64,000 nucleotides of DNA from Nocardioides_C sp963700955 (lineage in GTDB: Bacteria; Actinomycetota; Actinomycetes; Propionibacteriales; Nocardioidaceae). Under the pieces are notes generated by a model. That model searched no databases and was not told the origin of the DNA. It was given only the letters and a program-made list of their open reading frames with translations. The first letter of the stretch is position 1; every line of letters begins with the position of its first letter. Shown here piece by piece: positions 31,041 to 39,303 of this stretch. The stretch is from NCBI GenBank assembly GCA_963700955.1, contig CAVOZH010000003.1:164610-228609 (forward strand). The letters run 5' to 3'. The translations under genes and the position numbers were made by a program.

Positions 31041-33974
31041 ATGCCCGAGAACAAGAGCCGTTTCGTCCTTCTGTGCCAACACCTGCTGGCATTCGGGACG
31101 GTGGCCGCGCTCGCCGTACCCGCCACGGGTGTGGTGTCGCTCGACATCGTCCGTCCCGCACCCGAGCCGGTCCAGGGAGCCGCACCCGGTGTCTCCGCTG
31201 CAGCCCCGACCTTTGCCCTCGTCGCGTCCCACCCGGTCGAGCCCGAGGTCACCGAGGTTCCGATCAAGGGTGTCGAGAATGCCGGACTTCAGGCTCTCAC
31301 CCGGCGACCCGCGGCGCAGCGGAACGCGGCAAAGGACCTCGCTGCGCTGACCGCTCCGGAGAAGGTCGAGGGGTTCGCCACCGTCGGGGTGACCTGGAAC
31401 CACCGGGTCCACGTCGACGACAACGACATCACGGTCTCGGTGCGCAGTCTCGAGGACGGCCGATGGAGCCAGTGGCAGCCCATCGAGTACCACGACGACC
31501 ACGGGCCCGACCCGGACAGTGCGGAGGCGCGCAAGGCCCGGCCGGGGACCGACCCGATCGTGGTCGGTGACGTCGACGACGTACAGGTGAAGATCGAGAC
31601 CGCCGACGGCGAGGTGCCTGCCGGCGCGGAGCTGGCCCTCATCGACCCCAAGAGCACCCCGAGCCCCAAGCGCGAGCAGCCCGCGATCGACACCGCCAAC
31701 CTGCCGGCCGAGGGCGCGATCGCGCTGTCGTCGTCGACCACCGGAGCGCCGACGGACGGGACCACCGACCCGGCGACGGCGACCACCGATCCCGCGACGG
31801 CCGGAACCACCGACCCGGCCACCGGCGACGGCAGCACCGTCGAGCCCGGTGTCGACGGCATCCTCGCGGGCGCGGTCGGTGTCACGCCGAAGCCGAAGAT
31901 CTTCTCGCGGGCGCAGTGGGGCGCCGACGAGCGGATGCGCGACAAGTCCTCGCTCGCCTACTACGAGGTGCACGCCGGCTTCGTGCACCACACCGTGAAC
32001 GCCAACAACTACACGCGCGACCAGGTGCCCTCGCTGCTGCGCGGCATCTACGCCTACCACACGCAGTCCAAGGGCTGGAGCGACATCGGCTACAACTTCG
32101 TCGTCGACCGGTTCGGCCGGATCTGGGAGGGCCGGTACGGCGGTGTCGACCGCCCCGTCGTGGGCGCGCACACACTCGGCTACAACGAGTACTCCTTCGC
32201 GATGTCGGCGCTCGGCAACTTCGAGACGGGCAAGCCCTCGTCCGCGATGCTCGACGCCTACGGCAGGCTCTTCGCCTGGAAGCTTTCGCTCCACGGCGTC
32301 TCGGCGTCCTCGACGAAGCAGTGGGTCGGCAAGAAGTACTTCCGGGCGATCAACGGGCACCGGGACGCCGGCACCACGGCGTGCCCCGGAAAGTACCTCT
32401 ACGCCCAGCTGCCGAAGATCCGGACGCTCGCCGCGAAGTACCAGGCGCCGTTCACCGAGCGGGCCAGGACGACGAACCTCGCCGGCTCGCCCTGGCCGGA
32501 CCTGGTCGTGCGCGACAAGGTCACGAAGCGGGCCTACATGGTCCGCACAGGCGGCCAGACCAACTTCCAGGCCGGCCAGCGAGCAACGACGGGCTGGAAG
32601 GGCATGGACCTGGTCGCGGCGACGCGTGACCTCACCGGTGACGGCATCCCGGACGTCCTCGGCCGCAACGCCTCGACGAAGGTCACTGGCCTCTATCCCG
32701 GCACCGCTCAGGGCACGCTGGGCGCCCCGGTGCTCCGCACGAGCAAGTTCGCCACGGCCGACCAGCTCGTAGGGGCCCTCGACATGACCGGCGACGGCAC
32801 CCCTGACGTGGTTGCACGCATGGCGGGCAGCTCGAGGCTGTGGGTCTACCCGGGCAACGGCAGAGGTGGCTTCCGTCGGCGCCAGATCCTCTCCGAGCAG
32901 TGGGGCGGCTACGACCTCACGGCCGGGGTGGGCGACCTCAACGGCGACGGCCGCAGGGACCTCGTGGCCCGCAAGCGCGGCACGCTCTACCTCGTCCCCG
33001 GCGCGGGGCGTCGCGTGGGCACACCGGTCGCCCTGCCCGGCCGCTGGGGGGCCTTCAGCGTGATCTCGGGCGGCGGAGACCTCACGAACGACGGTGAGGC
33101 CGACATCCTGGTCAAGGTGAAGAGGACAGGACTGGTCTACATCCGCCCCGGTGACGGGGCCGGCCGGCTGAAGCCCGCGCTCGGACCGTTCTCGCAGTTC
33201 AAGAGCTACAACTTCCTCGCGGCCGCGGGCCAGCTGGCCGGGAACCCGGGCAACGACCTCGTCGGCCGCAACGGCGCCGGAGTGATGACGGTCTTCCCCA
33301 ACAACGGGGCCAAGAACATCGAGGCCATCGTCAACACGGGCCTGACGTTGACGGGCACCGACCTGATCCTCAACGTCGGCGACTGGGACGGCGACGGCTT
33401 CGGCGACCTCATGACCCGCACCCCAGCGACGGGGAACGTCTACCTTCGGCGTGGCAACGGGCGAGGCGGCTTCGGTGCCCCGGTGCTCACGGCGAAGGCC
33501 TGGGGCAAGGTCAGGCTCCTCGCCGCCGTCGGTGACATCACGGGCGACGGGCACCCGGACCTCATGGGGCAGCCGGCGGGCATGGCGATGAGGATCTACC
33601 CCGGCAACGGCTCGACCGGGTTCCTCACCAGCTACGTCGCCCACTCGGCGATCAGCTCCAACCGTCACACCGGCCTGGGTCTGTGGGACGGGGACGGGTC
33701 ACCCGACAGCCTCCTCCGGCGCGCCGACGGGACGCTGCAGGTCTACCCGGGCAACGGCCCCGGCGGGCTGCTCTCCCCGCGTCGGGTCGGCACGGGTGCC
33801 GGAGGGTACGACTGGCTGCAGGCCGTCGGCGACGCCACGGGCGACGGTCGCCCGGACGTGGTCGCGCGTCAGAGCTCGACGGGCCGGCTGTGGCTGCTTC
33901 CGGGCAGCGCGACGGGGTTCGGTGCCCGGCGTCTCATCGCGGACGGGTTCGGGAGCTTCGACCTGAGCGGCTGA
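31041..33974 (+). CDS. secreted PGRP/amidase_2 protein with FG-GAP repeats
   Basis: A 977-residue exported protein. A signal peptide (LLCQHLLAFGTVAALAVPATG) is followed by about 230 residues of unassigned sequence with a TTDPAT repeat linker. A peptidoglycan-recognition amidase domain lies at about 285-475: FVHHTVNANNYT, DIGYNFVVDRFGRIWEGR and AINGHRDAGTTACPG contain the zinc-binding histidines and cysteine. The last 500 residues hold about nine FG-GAP/VCBS units of the TGDGxPDVxAR kind, probably a calcium-binding propeller. It should hydrolyse or bind peptidoglycan outside the cell. GGGAG stands eight bases before the ATG. Confidence 0.9.
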   Translation: MPENKSRFVLLCQHLLAFGTVAALAVPATGVVSLDIVRPAPEPVQGAAPGVSAAAPTFALVASHPVEPEVTEVPIKGVENAGLQALTRRPAAQRNAAKDLAALTAPEKVEGFATVGVTWNHRVHVDDNDITVSVRSLEDGRWSQWQPIEYHDDHGPDPDSAEARKARPGTDPIVVGDVDDVQVKIETADGEVPAGAELALIDPKSTPSPKREQPAIDTANLPAEGAIALSSSTTGAPTDGTTDPATATTDPATAGTTDPATGDGSTVEPGVDGILAGAVGVTPKPKIFSRAQWGADERMRDKSSLAYYEVHAGFVHHTVNANNYTRDQVPSLLRGIYAYHTQSKGWSDIGYNFVVDRFGRIWEGRYGGVDRPVVGAHTLGYNEYSFAMSALGNFETGKPSSAMLDAYGRLFAWKLSLHGVSASSTKQWVGKKYFRAINGHRDAGTTACPGKYLYAQLPKIRTLAAKYQAPFTERARTTNLAGSPWPDLVVRDKVTKRAYMVRTGGQTNFQAGQRATTGWKGMDLVAATRDLTGDGIPDVLGRNASTKVTGLYPGTAQGTLGAPVLRTSKFATADQLVGALDMTGDGTPDVVARMAGSSRLWVYPGNGRGGFRRRQILSEQWGGYDLTAGVGDLNGDGRRDLVARKRGTLYLVPGAGRRVGTPVALPGRWGAFSVISGGGDLTNDGEADILVKVKRTGLVYIRPGDGAGRLKPALGPFSQFKSYNFLAAAGQLAGNPGNDLVGRNGAGVMTVFPNNGAKNIEAIVNTGLTLTGTDLILNVGDWDGDGFGDLMTRTPATGNVYLRRGNGRGGFGAPVLTAKAWGKVRLLAAVGDITGDGHPDLMGQPAGMAMRIYPGNGSTGFLTSYVAHSAISSNRHTGLGLWDGDGSPDSLLRRADGTLQVYPGNGPGGLLSPRRVGTGAGGYDWLQAVGDATGDGRPDVVARQSSTGRLWLLPGSATGFGARRLIADGFGSFDLSG
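31761..31823 (+). repeat. three in-frame 18-base repeats coding TTDPAT
   Basis: Copies at 31761-31778, 31782-31799 and 31806-31823 encode TTDPAT with silent or third-base variation and short spacers. They form a flexible linker before the amidase domain. Confidence 0.7.
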
Positions 33975-33980
33975 GGTCTC

Positions 33981-34739
33981 TCACGAGGAGTGGGCGGCGG
34001 CACGCAGCTGAGCGGTCGCCCGCTCCTCGTCGTACCTGGCCTGCCAACGCGACTCGTCGGAGTGCACGACCCACACCGTGCCGCCCGCGACGAGCAGCGG
34101 GGACAACAACGTCGCAACACCCTGACGCGTGCAGGGGTTGACGTCGGTCAGCAGCCGACCTCCCTCGTCGATCAGCGGCGCGGCTGCGGCCTCGGCGAGC
34201 AGGTCGGCCTGGCTCCGGGCCCCTGCGCCGTCACGCCATGCGTCGTCGTCCGGCTCCGGCGGGTCGAGCGGCATGAAGACGTCCGGCTGGGCGAGCACGA
34301 CGGCGCCGTAGTCGACCACGCCGGTCGGGAGCGGATCGGCGAAGCGGGCGCCGAGCGGTCGGAGGGAGAGCGCGACCACGGGGACGGCATCGGCGCGGTC
34401 GGCGTACCGGTCCACACCCTCGGGCCCGCACACAACCAGGTCCGCCTCGGCCGCGAGCTCCGGGTCGGTGGTGACGGCCTGCCCACCGCACCAGGCCGCC
34501 CCCAACCACACGGCGCCGAGCCAGTGCGTCGGCAGGTCCACCAGCACCAGCCCGCCCCGCTCGACGTCGAGCTCGTCCTGGACCAGTGCGGCGGTCTTCG
34601 CCACCCAGTTCGCGTACGTCGTGACCGACAGCTCGACCCTTTCGCCCGTCCGGTCGTCGTAGAAGGTCACCAACGGCCGGGCCGGAGCGTCCCGGAGTGC
34701 CGCGTACAGCCGGTCGGGGAAAGTACCTGGGTTCGTCAT
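33981..34739 (-). CDS. TIGR03089 family protein
   Basis: A 252-residue actinobacterial protein resembling a truncated N-terminal part of acyl-CoA synthetases (PLVTFYDDRTGERVELSVTTYANWVAKTA, DLPTHWLGAVWLGAAWCGG). It lacks the ATP-binding P-loop and the C-terminal domain of the AMP-binding superfamily, so it is unlikely to be an active ligase. It usually lies beside LCP and mannose-nucleotide genes, as here. The start follows TACGCT by seven bases, with no Shine-Dalgarno site. Function unknown. Confidence 0.85.
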   Translation of the reverse strand: MTNPGTFPDRLYAALRDAPARPLVTFYDDRTGERVELSVTTYANWVAKTAALVQDELDVERGGLVLVDLPTHWLGAVWLGAAWCGGQAVTTDPELAAEADLVVCGPEGVDRYADRADAVPVVALSLRPLGARFADPLPTGVVDYGAVVLAQPDVFMPLDPPEPDDDAWRDGAGARSQADLLAEAAAAPLIDEGGRLLTDVNPCTRQGVATLLSPLLVAGGTVWVVHSDESRWQARYDEERATAQLRAAAHSS

Positions 34740-34746
34740 CTGGAGC

Positions 34747-34752
34747 AGCGTA
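34747..34752 (-). promoter_or_regulatory. -10 box of the TIGR03089 gene (leaderless)
   Basis: TACGCT on the minus strand is seven bases before the ATG at 34739. On the plus strand a weaker CAAGAT lies six bases before the ATG at 34773. Confidence 0.4.
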
Positions 34753-34772
34753 CGCAATGGCAAGATGCCGTC

Positions 34773-35831
34773 ATGTCGCACCATGTCGAGGCCGTCATCG
34801 TGGCCGGAGGGTTCGGTACACGACTGCTGCCGCTCACCACCCGAAGTCCCAAGCATCTGCTCAACGTGGGGGGAGTGCCCTTCCTCGAGCACCAGGTCGC
34901 CCGGCTGGCCGAAGCCGGGGTCGAGCACGTCGTGCTGGCCACGTCCTACCGTGCGGAGCTCTTCGAGCCGGTCCTCGGAGACGGCAGCCGGTGGGGCATC
35001 CGGCTCGACTACGTCCAGGAGGAGGAGCCCCTCGGCACCGCGGGCGCGATCCGCAACGTCGCCGGCGCCCTTCGCGACGACCCCGAGGGCGCGGTCGTGA
35101 TCCTCAACGGCGACATCCTCTCGGGCCATGACCTCAAGGGCCAGCTCGCCGACTTCGAGACCCCGCGCGACGGCCGCACCGTGGACGTCTCGCTCCATCT
35201 CGTCGAGGTGCCGGACGCCCGCGCGTTCGGCTGCGTGCCGACCGACGGCGCAGGACGGGTGACCGGGTTCATGGAGAAGTCCGAGCACCCGGTGACCAAC
35301 CAGATCAACGCCGGCTGCTACGTGTTCCGGCGTCGCGTGATCGACGAGATCCCGCCGGGGCGGGTCGTGTCGGTGGAGCGCGAGACGTTCCCCGAGCTCG
35401 TCGCCGCGGACGCGATGGTCGTGGGCTTCGTCGACACGGCCTACTGGCGAGATGTCGGAACGCCCGCCGCGCTGGTCGCGGCATCCCGTGACCTCGTGCT
35501 CGGCGTCGCCACCAGCCCCGCCGTGCCGTACCCGCCCACCGAGGCCAGGGTCCTCGACGGGGCCTCGGTCGACCTCACGGCCAAGCTCCAGGGCGGCACG
35601 CTGGTGGACGAGGGGGCCTGGATCGGTGCGGGCGCGACGCTGTCCGGGAGCGTCGTGATGTCGGGGGCCGTCGTGGGCGAGGACGCCGTGGTGGTCGACT
35701 CGGTCGTGGGTCCCTCGGCGGTGGTCGGCAGGTCCGCGCACCTCCAGGACGTCACGCTCGGTGACGAGGCGACGGTGAGCGCGGGAGGTCGGCTCGAGGA
35801 CATCCGCATCGACTGCGCCGTGAACGTCTAG
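34773..35831 (+). CDS. NDP-sugar pyrophosphorylase, probably mannose-1-phosphate guanylyltransferase
   Basis: A 352-residue nucleotidyltransferase. AVIVAGGFGTRLLPLTTRSPKHLLNV is recognisable from its start at residue 7 with the GGxGTRL-type motif and the following lysine. EPLGTAGAIRN and LNGDILSG (metal aspartate) follow, and left-handed beta-helix hexapeptide repeats fill about 270-345. It makes GDP-mannose or a similar activated sugar. The mycobacterial gene in this place (Rv3264c) is a GDP-mannose pyrophosphorylase. It ends at a strong bidirectional terminator. Confidence 0.88.
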   Translation: MSHHVEAVIVAGGFGTRLLPLTTRSPKHLLNVGGVPFLEHQVARLAEAGVEHVVLATSYRAELFEPVLGDGSRWGIRLDYVQEEEPLGTAGAIRNVAGALRDDPEGAVVILNGDILSGHDLKGQLADFETPRDGRTVDVSLHLVEVPDARAFGCVPTDGAGRVTGFMEKSEHPVTNQINAGCYVFRRRVIDEIPPGRVVSVERETFPELVAADAMVVGFVDTAYWRDVGTPAALVAASRDLVLGVATSPAVPYPPTEARVLDGASVDLTAKLQGGTLVDEGAWIGAGATLSGSVVMSGAVVGEDAVVVDSVVGPSAVVGRSAHLQDVTLGDEATVSAGGRLEDIRIDCAVNV

Positions 35832-35843
35832 CACACGGACGAG

Positions 35844-35882
35844 GGCTGCCCGAGCCTGGTGCTGAGGCTGGCTCGGGCAGCC
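35844..35882. terminator. strong bidirectional hairpin terminator
   Basis: GGCTGCCCGAGCC at 35844-35856 and its exact reverse complement at 35870-35882 form a perfect 13-base stem with a 13-base loop, between convergent genes. Confidence 0.8.
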
Positions 35883-35894
35883 TGCGGACTCGGG

Positions 35895-36635
35895 TCAGGA
35901 CGCGTTGGGCTCGGGGGAGTCGGTGTACGGGTAGTCCTTGACGAAGTCGCTCACGGCCTCCCCGCTGGGCTGGCCGCAGTACTGCGTGATGCCCACCTGC
36001 TCCTTGGGGTTGCCGTGGGTGCCGCCCATCGACCAGTGGGTCAGCGCGACGTGGGCGCCGCCGGGGAACGGGTCGCCGTCCTTCGCGGTCCAGGGAGCCA
36101 CGATGAACTTGTTCTGGAAGTCGGAGCCGGGGAACTTGCGCGAGATGGCCTTCACGACAGAGAGAGCCTTGTCGTCCTTGGCGACGGTCTCGTCGTACCA
36201 GAGGATGCTGTAGCCGTGCTCGAGGTTGTGCACGAGGTAGCCGAGCGCCGGCCGGTCCGCCGCGGCGTAGAACTTCCGCGTCATCGGCGCCCAGGTGGGG
36301 TAGTGCGGGCCGTTGGCGGGCGGAGAGTCGGTGTAGGGCAGCTTCGAGCCCTCGGCACGGTGGTCCGCGGAGCCGGTTGCCTTCTTGGCGGCCACGTCGG
36401 TGCACTTCGCCGCGGCAGCCGAGACGCCGAGCGAGCTGAGGTCCTGCTTGCCGAGCTTGTCCTGCGCGAGCGAGTCCTTGATCAGGGGGTAGGCGCCGAG
36501 GCCGATGATGACGAGGGCCACCACGACCGCAGCGGCGATCATCGCGAGCGTGCGCTTCTTCTCCGCGCGCTGCTGCTCACGACGCATCTGCTCGACGACA
36601 GCGCGACGGTCATTGTCCGTTTTCGGCTTGGCCAC
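35895..36635 (-). CDS. DUF3105 membrane-anchored protein
   Basis: A 246-residue protein with a charged cytoplasmic N-terminus, one transmembrane helix (about 31-50) and an extracytoplasmic DUF3105 domain. That domain contains PPANGPHYPTWAP, YLVHNLEHGYSILWYDE and GAHVALTHWSMGG, rich in conserved histidines that may bind metal. Function is unknown. AAGAAGG stands eight bases before the GTG. It lies downstream of cofD-cofE on the same strand, 47 bases after the cofE stop, so it could be part of that unit. Confidence 0.85.
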   Translation of the reverse strand: MAKPKTDNDRRAVVEQMRREQQRAEKKRTLAMIAAAVVVALVIIGLGAYPLIKDSLAQDKLGKQDLSSLGVSAAAAKCTDVAAKKATGSADHRAEGSKLPYTDSPPANGPHYPTWAPMTRKFYAAADRPALGYLVHNLEHGYSILWYDETVAKDDKALSVVKAISRKFPGSDFQNKFIVAPWTAKDGDPFPGGAHVALTHWSMGGTHGNPKEQVGITQYCGQPSGEAVSDFVKDYPYTDSPEPNAS

Positions 36636-36682
36636 GACACCGACCTTCTTCGAGATGGGCAGGGGGTTCGGTCGGGGGAAGT

Positions 36683-37678
36683 CTACGGAGTCGTGGGTGC
36701 GTACCTGAGTACCGCGTCGCCGGACGGCTCCTCGGCGACTGGGCGGACCCGGGACCAGCCGTGGCCGAAGGCGACAGCGGTCGCACGTTCCTCCAGCGCA
36801 CCGAGACGGCGCTCGCCGGCGTCCTCCGCGCGAGGCAGCGCCACCTCGACGGTCTCGCCGGCGGTCGAGACGACCACGTCCGCGCCGAGCAGGACCCGTT
36901 CGAGGCCCCGCCGCAGGTCGTCCGCCGTCGCCGGCTGACCGAAACCGCGCGCGTCGACGCGGGAGGCAGCGTGCTCCACCGCCTCGCGCGCGCCGAGGCC
37001 GAACATGTCCTGAGCCTCGGGACGGACGAGCGCGGACGCCCCCGGTCCGTGCTCGCCGGCGGGAAGGACCAGCCGGTGGAGCCCGCGCACCACCGAGGCG
37101 GGCGAGCGGCTCAGCTTGCCCGTCACGAGGTCGGCGGCTGCGGTGATCTCGTCGGCCAGCGCGGGAGCGGTGACCGCGAGCAGGTTCCCGTAGCCGTCGT
37201 CTCGCCCCGCGTGGTCGTCGAGCACCGCGATGCCCGCGGCACCGACCGCGATGTCGGTCTGACCATTGCGCCAGGCTCGCCCCGAGGTGTCGCTCACGAG
37301 GACCGCCACGTTCGGTCCGCCGTCGGCGGCGATGGCCGTGCGCAGCGTCCGAGCGGAGGCGTCGGGGTCGACCGGGAGAAGCACGAGGCTGCCTGGCGCG
37401 GTGTTCGAGGCGTCGATGCCCGCGGCAGCCATCACGAGCCCGTGGCGGGTGCGCACGATGGCCGTCGGGCCACGGCGCGCGACGACCCGGTCGGTCTCGT
37501 CGGCGAGTGCCTCGGCCTTGTCACCTGCCACCACGCGCCCTTCCGCCTTGCTGACCACCTTGCTGGTGACGACGACGACGTCGCCGTCCCGCAGCTCCGC
37601 AGTCGAGGTGAGGAGCTTCGCGAGGTCGTCACCCTCGACGATCTCGCCGAGGCCGAGGACGGGGACGCAGGTGATCAC
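36683..37678 (-). CDS. cofE: coenzyme F420-0:L-glutamate ligase, without a full nitroreductase domain
   Basis: A 331-residue enzyme that adds gamma-linked glutamates to F420-0 with GTP. PVLGLGEIVEGDDLA starts the CofE domain. TSKVVSKAEGRVV, RTRHGLVMAAAGIDASN and VSDTSGRAWRNGQTDIAVG carry the nucleotide and metal residues. Mycobacterial FbiB is about 450 residues because of a C-terminal FMN nitroreductase domain; here only about 90 residues follow the ligase domain, starting RPEAQDMFGLGAREAVEHA. Reduction of the F420 precursor would need a separate protein. The start overlaps the cofD stop as GTGA. Confidence 0.9.
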   Translation of the reverse strand: MITCVPVLGLGEIVEGDDLAKLLTSTAELRDGDVVVVTSKVVSKAEGRVVAGDKAEALADETDRVVARRGPTAIVRTRHGLVMAAAGIDASNTAPGSLVLLPVDPDASARTLRTAIAADGGPNVAVLVSDTSGRAWRNGQTDIAVGAAGIAVLDDHAGRDDGYGNLLAVTAPALADEITAAADLVTGKLSRSPASVVRGLHRLVLPAGEHGPGASALVRPEAQDMFGLGAREAVEHAASRVDARGFGQPATADDLRRGLERVLLGADVVVSTAGETVEVALPRAEDAGERRLGALEERATAVAFGHGWSRVRPVAEEPSGDAVLRYAPTTP

Positions 37679-38724
37679 GAGGCCCCACCCGGACCCTGCC
37701 CCACGCGGGCCAGGGCGTACGCCTCCCGCACCATCGCAGCAGTCGCGTCGAGGTCGGTCATCATCAGCGGGACGGCGCGGCAGGGGATGCCCGCGGCATC
37801 GACCCGCGCAGTCTCCTCCGCGTCGCGTACGTCGACCAGCCAGCCGTCCAGGACCCCGCCTGTACGACGGGCGCCGTAGTGCTCGGCGACCGCTGCCGCG
37901 CTCGTCTCGACGCCGATGGCGGTGAGCATCTGCGCGGCCATCCCACGCACGTGGGACCCAGCGACGATGGGGGAGAGGCCGACGACGGGCGCGGACGTGC
38001 TCCGCAGCGCCTCCCGGATGCCGGGGACGCCGAGGATCGTCCCGACCGACACGACCGGGTTGGACGGCGGGACGAGCACGACGTCCGCGGCGGCGATCGC
38101 CTCCAGCACCCCCGGGGCGGGCCGCGCCTGCTCGATGCCCACCGGGACGACGGCCCGGGCGGGCACCTCCGCCCGCATCCGCACCCAGTACTCCTGGAAG
38201 TGCACCACCCGCTGTCCTGAGGGTGAGTCGGCGTCGTCGACCGCGACGTGGGTCTCGACCCGCTCGTCGGTCATCGGCAGCAGGGTCACGCCTGGCTGCC
38301 ACCGTTCACACAGTGCCGCGGTGACCGAGGACAGGGGGAAGCCGGCCTCGAGCATCTGCGTCCGAACGAGATGGGTGGCGATGTCGCGGTCGCCGAGTCC
38401 GAACCAGGTCGGCTCGACGCCGTACGCCGCCAGTTCCTCCTTGACGCTCCAGGTCTCGTCCGTGCGACCCCAGCCCCGCTCGGTGTCGATCCCGTTCCCG
38501 AGGGTGTACATCACCGTGTCGAGGTCAGGGCAGACCTTCAGCCCGTGGACCCAGATGTCGTCAGCGGTGTTCGCGACGACGGTCACCTCGTAGTCGGCCC
38601 CGGTGGACGCGTGGTGGTGGAGAAGGCCGGAAATGAACCGGGCGCCACCGATTCCTCCCGAGAGAACCATCACGCGAAATGGTGGAAATTGCACCGTTTG
38701 ATCAGGGGACAAAGGGGTAGTCAT
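37675..38724 (-). CDS. cofD: 2-phospho-L-lactate (or phosphoenolpyruvyl) transferase
   Basis: A 349-residue CofD/FbiA. It transfers the phospholactyl or phosphoenolpyruvyl group from a guanylyl donor to Fo, making F420-0 or its dehydro form. VMVLSGGIGGARFISGLL is the N-terminal phosphate motif, VVANTADDIWVHGLKVCPDLDT is recognisable at about residue 50, and VLVPPSNPVVSVGTILGVPG is the C-terminal signature. AAGGAAG stands eight bases before the ATG. It is first in an operon with cofE and divergent from whiB, as in other actinobacteria. Confidence 0.93.
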   Translation of the reverse strand: MTTPLSPDQTVQFPPFRVMVLSGGIGGARFISGLLHHHASTGADYEVTVVANTADDIWVHGLKVCPDLDTVMYTLGNGIDTERGWGRTDETWSVKEELAAYGVEPTWFGLGDRDIATHLVRTQMLEAGFPLSSVTAALCERWQPGVTLLPMTDERVETHVAVDDADSPSGQRVVHFQEYWVRMRAEVPARAVVPVGIEQARPAPGVLEAIAAADVVLVPPSNPVVSVGTILGVPGIREALRSTSAPVVGLSPIVAGSHVRGMAAQMLTAIGVETSAAAVAEHYGARRTGGVLDGWLVDVRDAEETARVDAAGIPCRAVPLMMTDLDATAAMVREAYALARVGQGPGGAS

Positions 38725-38798
38725 GACGCGCGCTTCCTTGGCAATGGCACATGTGGGTCAACTTCTGAGGCGTATCGGGGCATATAGCAGATGTGCGC

Positions 38799-38828
38799 TT
38801 GACTTGGCCTCTGCGACAGGCATGTAAT
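38799..38828 (+). promoter_or_regulatory. sigma-A type promoter of whiB
   Basis: TTGACT at 38799-38804 and TGTAAT at 38823-38828 are 18 bases apart, five of six matches each to the consensus. The transcript would have a leader of about 120 bases before GTG 38954. TAGCGT near 38875 is a possible second -10. Confidence 0.7.
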
Positions 38829-38953
38829 TTCAACAGTGTTTTTCATTTCGGTCACAAGGCGGAGTGATTGCCACTAGCGTCAGGCCAGTGCTTCACGGCA
38901 CAGGTATCAATGGGGGTCCTGGGAAGGATCTCACGGGCGAAAGGCGGATTGCC

Positions 38954-39208
38954 GTGAGAGAGCTCTACGTAGTCGACGGGGACGCCGAGGAACTGGGTTG
39001 GCAAGAGCGGGCCTTGTGCGCGCAGACCGACCCAGAGGCGTTCTTTCCCGAGAAAGGCGGCTCGACGAGGGAGGCCAAGAAAGTATGCCTCACCTGCGAC
39101 GTGCGAACCGAGTGCCTGGAGTACGCACTCGAGCACGACGAGAGGTTCGGCATCTGGGGCGGTCTTTCCGAACGCGAGCGCCGCAAGCTGAAGAAGCAGG
39201 CGGTCTGA
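38954..39208 (+). CDS. whiB: WhiB-family iron-sulfur regulator (WhiB/WhiB2 type)
   Basis: An 84-residue Wbl protein. Cysteines at 22, 45, 48 and 54 bind a 4Fe-4S cluster, and FGIWGG at 65-70 is followed by the basic ERERRKLKKQ tail. The stretch EELGWQERALCAQTDPEAFF and the PEKGGSTREAKK segment match Streptomyces WhiB and mycobacterial WhiB2, partners of sigma-A that control septation and sporulation. GTG 38954, with GAAAGGCGG upstream, gives the normal length; longer in-frame starts back to 38864 are less likely. It has its own promoter and a very strong terminator. Confidence 0.95.
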   Translation: MRELYVVDGDAEELGWQERALCAQTDPEAFFPEKGGSTREAKKVCLTCDVRTECLEYALEHDERFGIWGGLSERERRKLKKQAV

Positions 39209-39209
39209 G

Positions 39210-39252
39210 CGCGACAACGGGCAGTGTGGCGAAAGCCTCACTGCCCGTCGCG
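39210..39252 (+). terminator. strong whiB terminator
   Basis: CGGGCAGTG (39218-39226) pairs perfectly with CACTGCCCG (39239-39247). Inside is a GGC-GAAA-GCC tetraloop hairpin, and outside CGCGA pairs with TCGCG. It starts two bases after the whiB stop. Confidence 0.85.
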
Positions 39253-39289
39253 GTTCTCGGCTGAGTTCTGCACCCGCGCCACCGGTCGT

Positions 39290-39295
39290 TAGGGT
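39290..39295 (+). promoter_or_regulatory. -10 box of the GT2-membrane protein gene
   Basis: TAGGGT lies eight bases before the GTG at 39304, which has no Shine-Dalgarno site. Confidence 0.4.
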
Positions 39296-39303
39296 TGGGC
39301 GCC

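Noticed and set aside
35837..36405. Open frame antisense or out of frame to the DUF3105 gene
   Set aside because: It is Arg/Pro-rich without motifs; the DUF3105 frame has a membrane anchor and conserved histidines.
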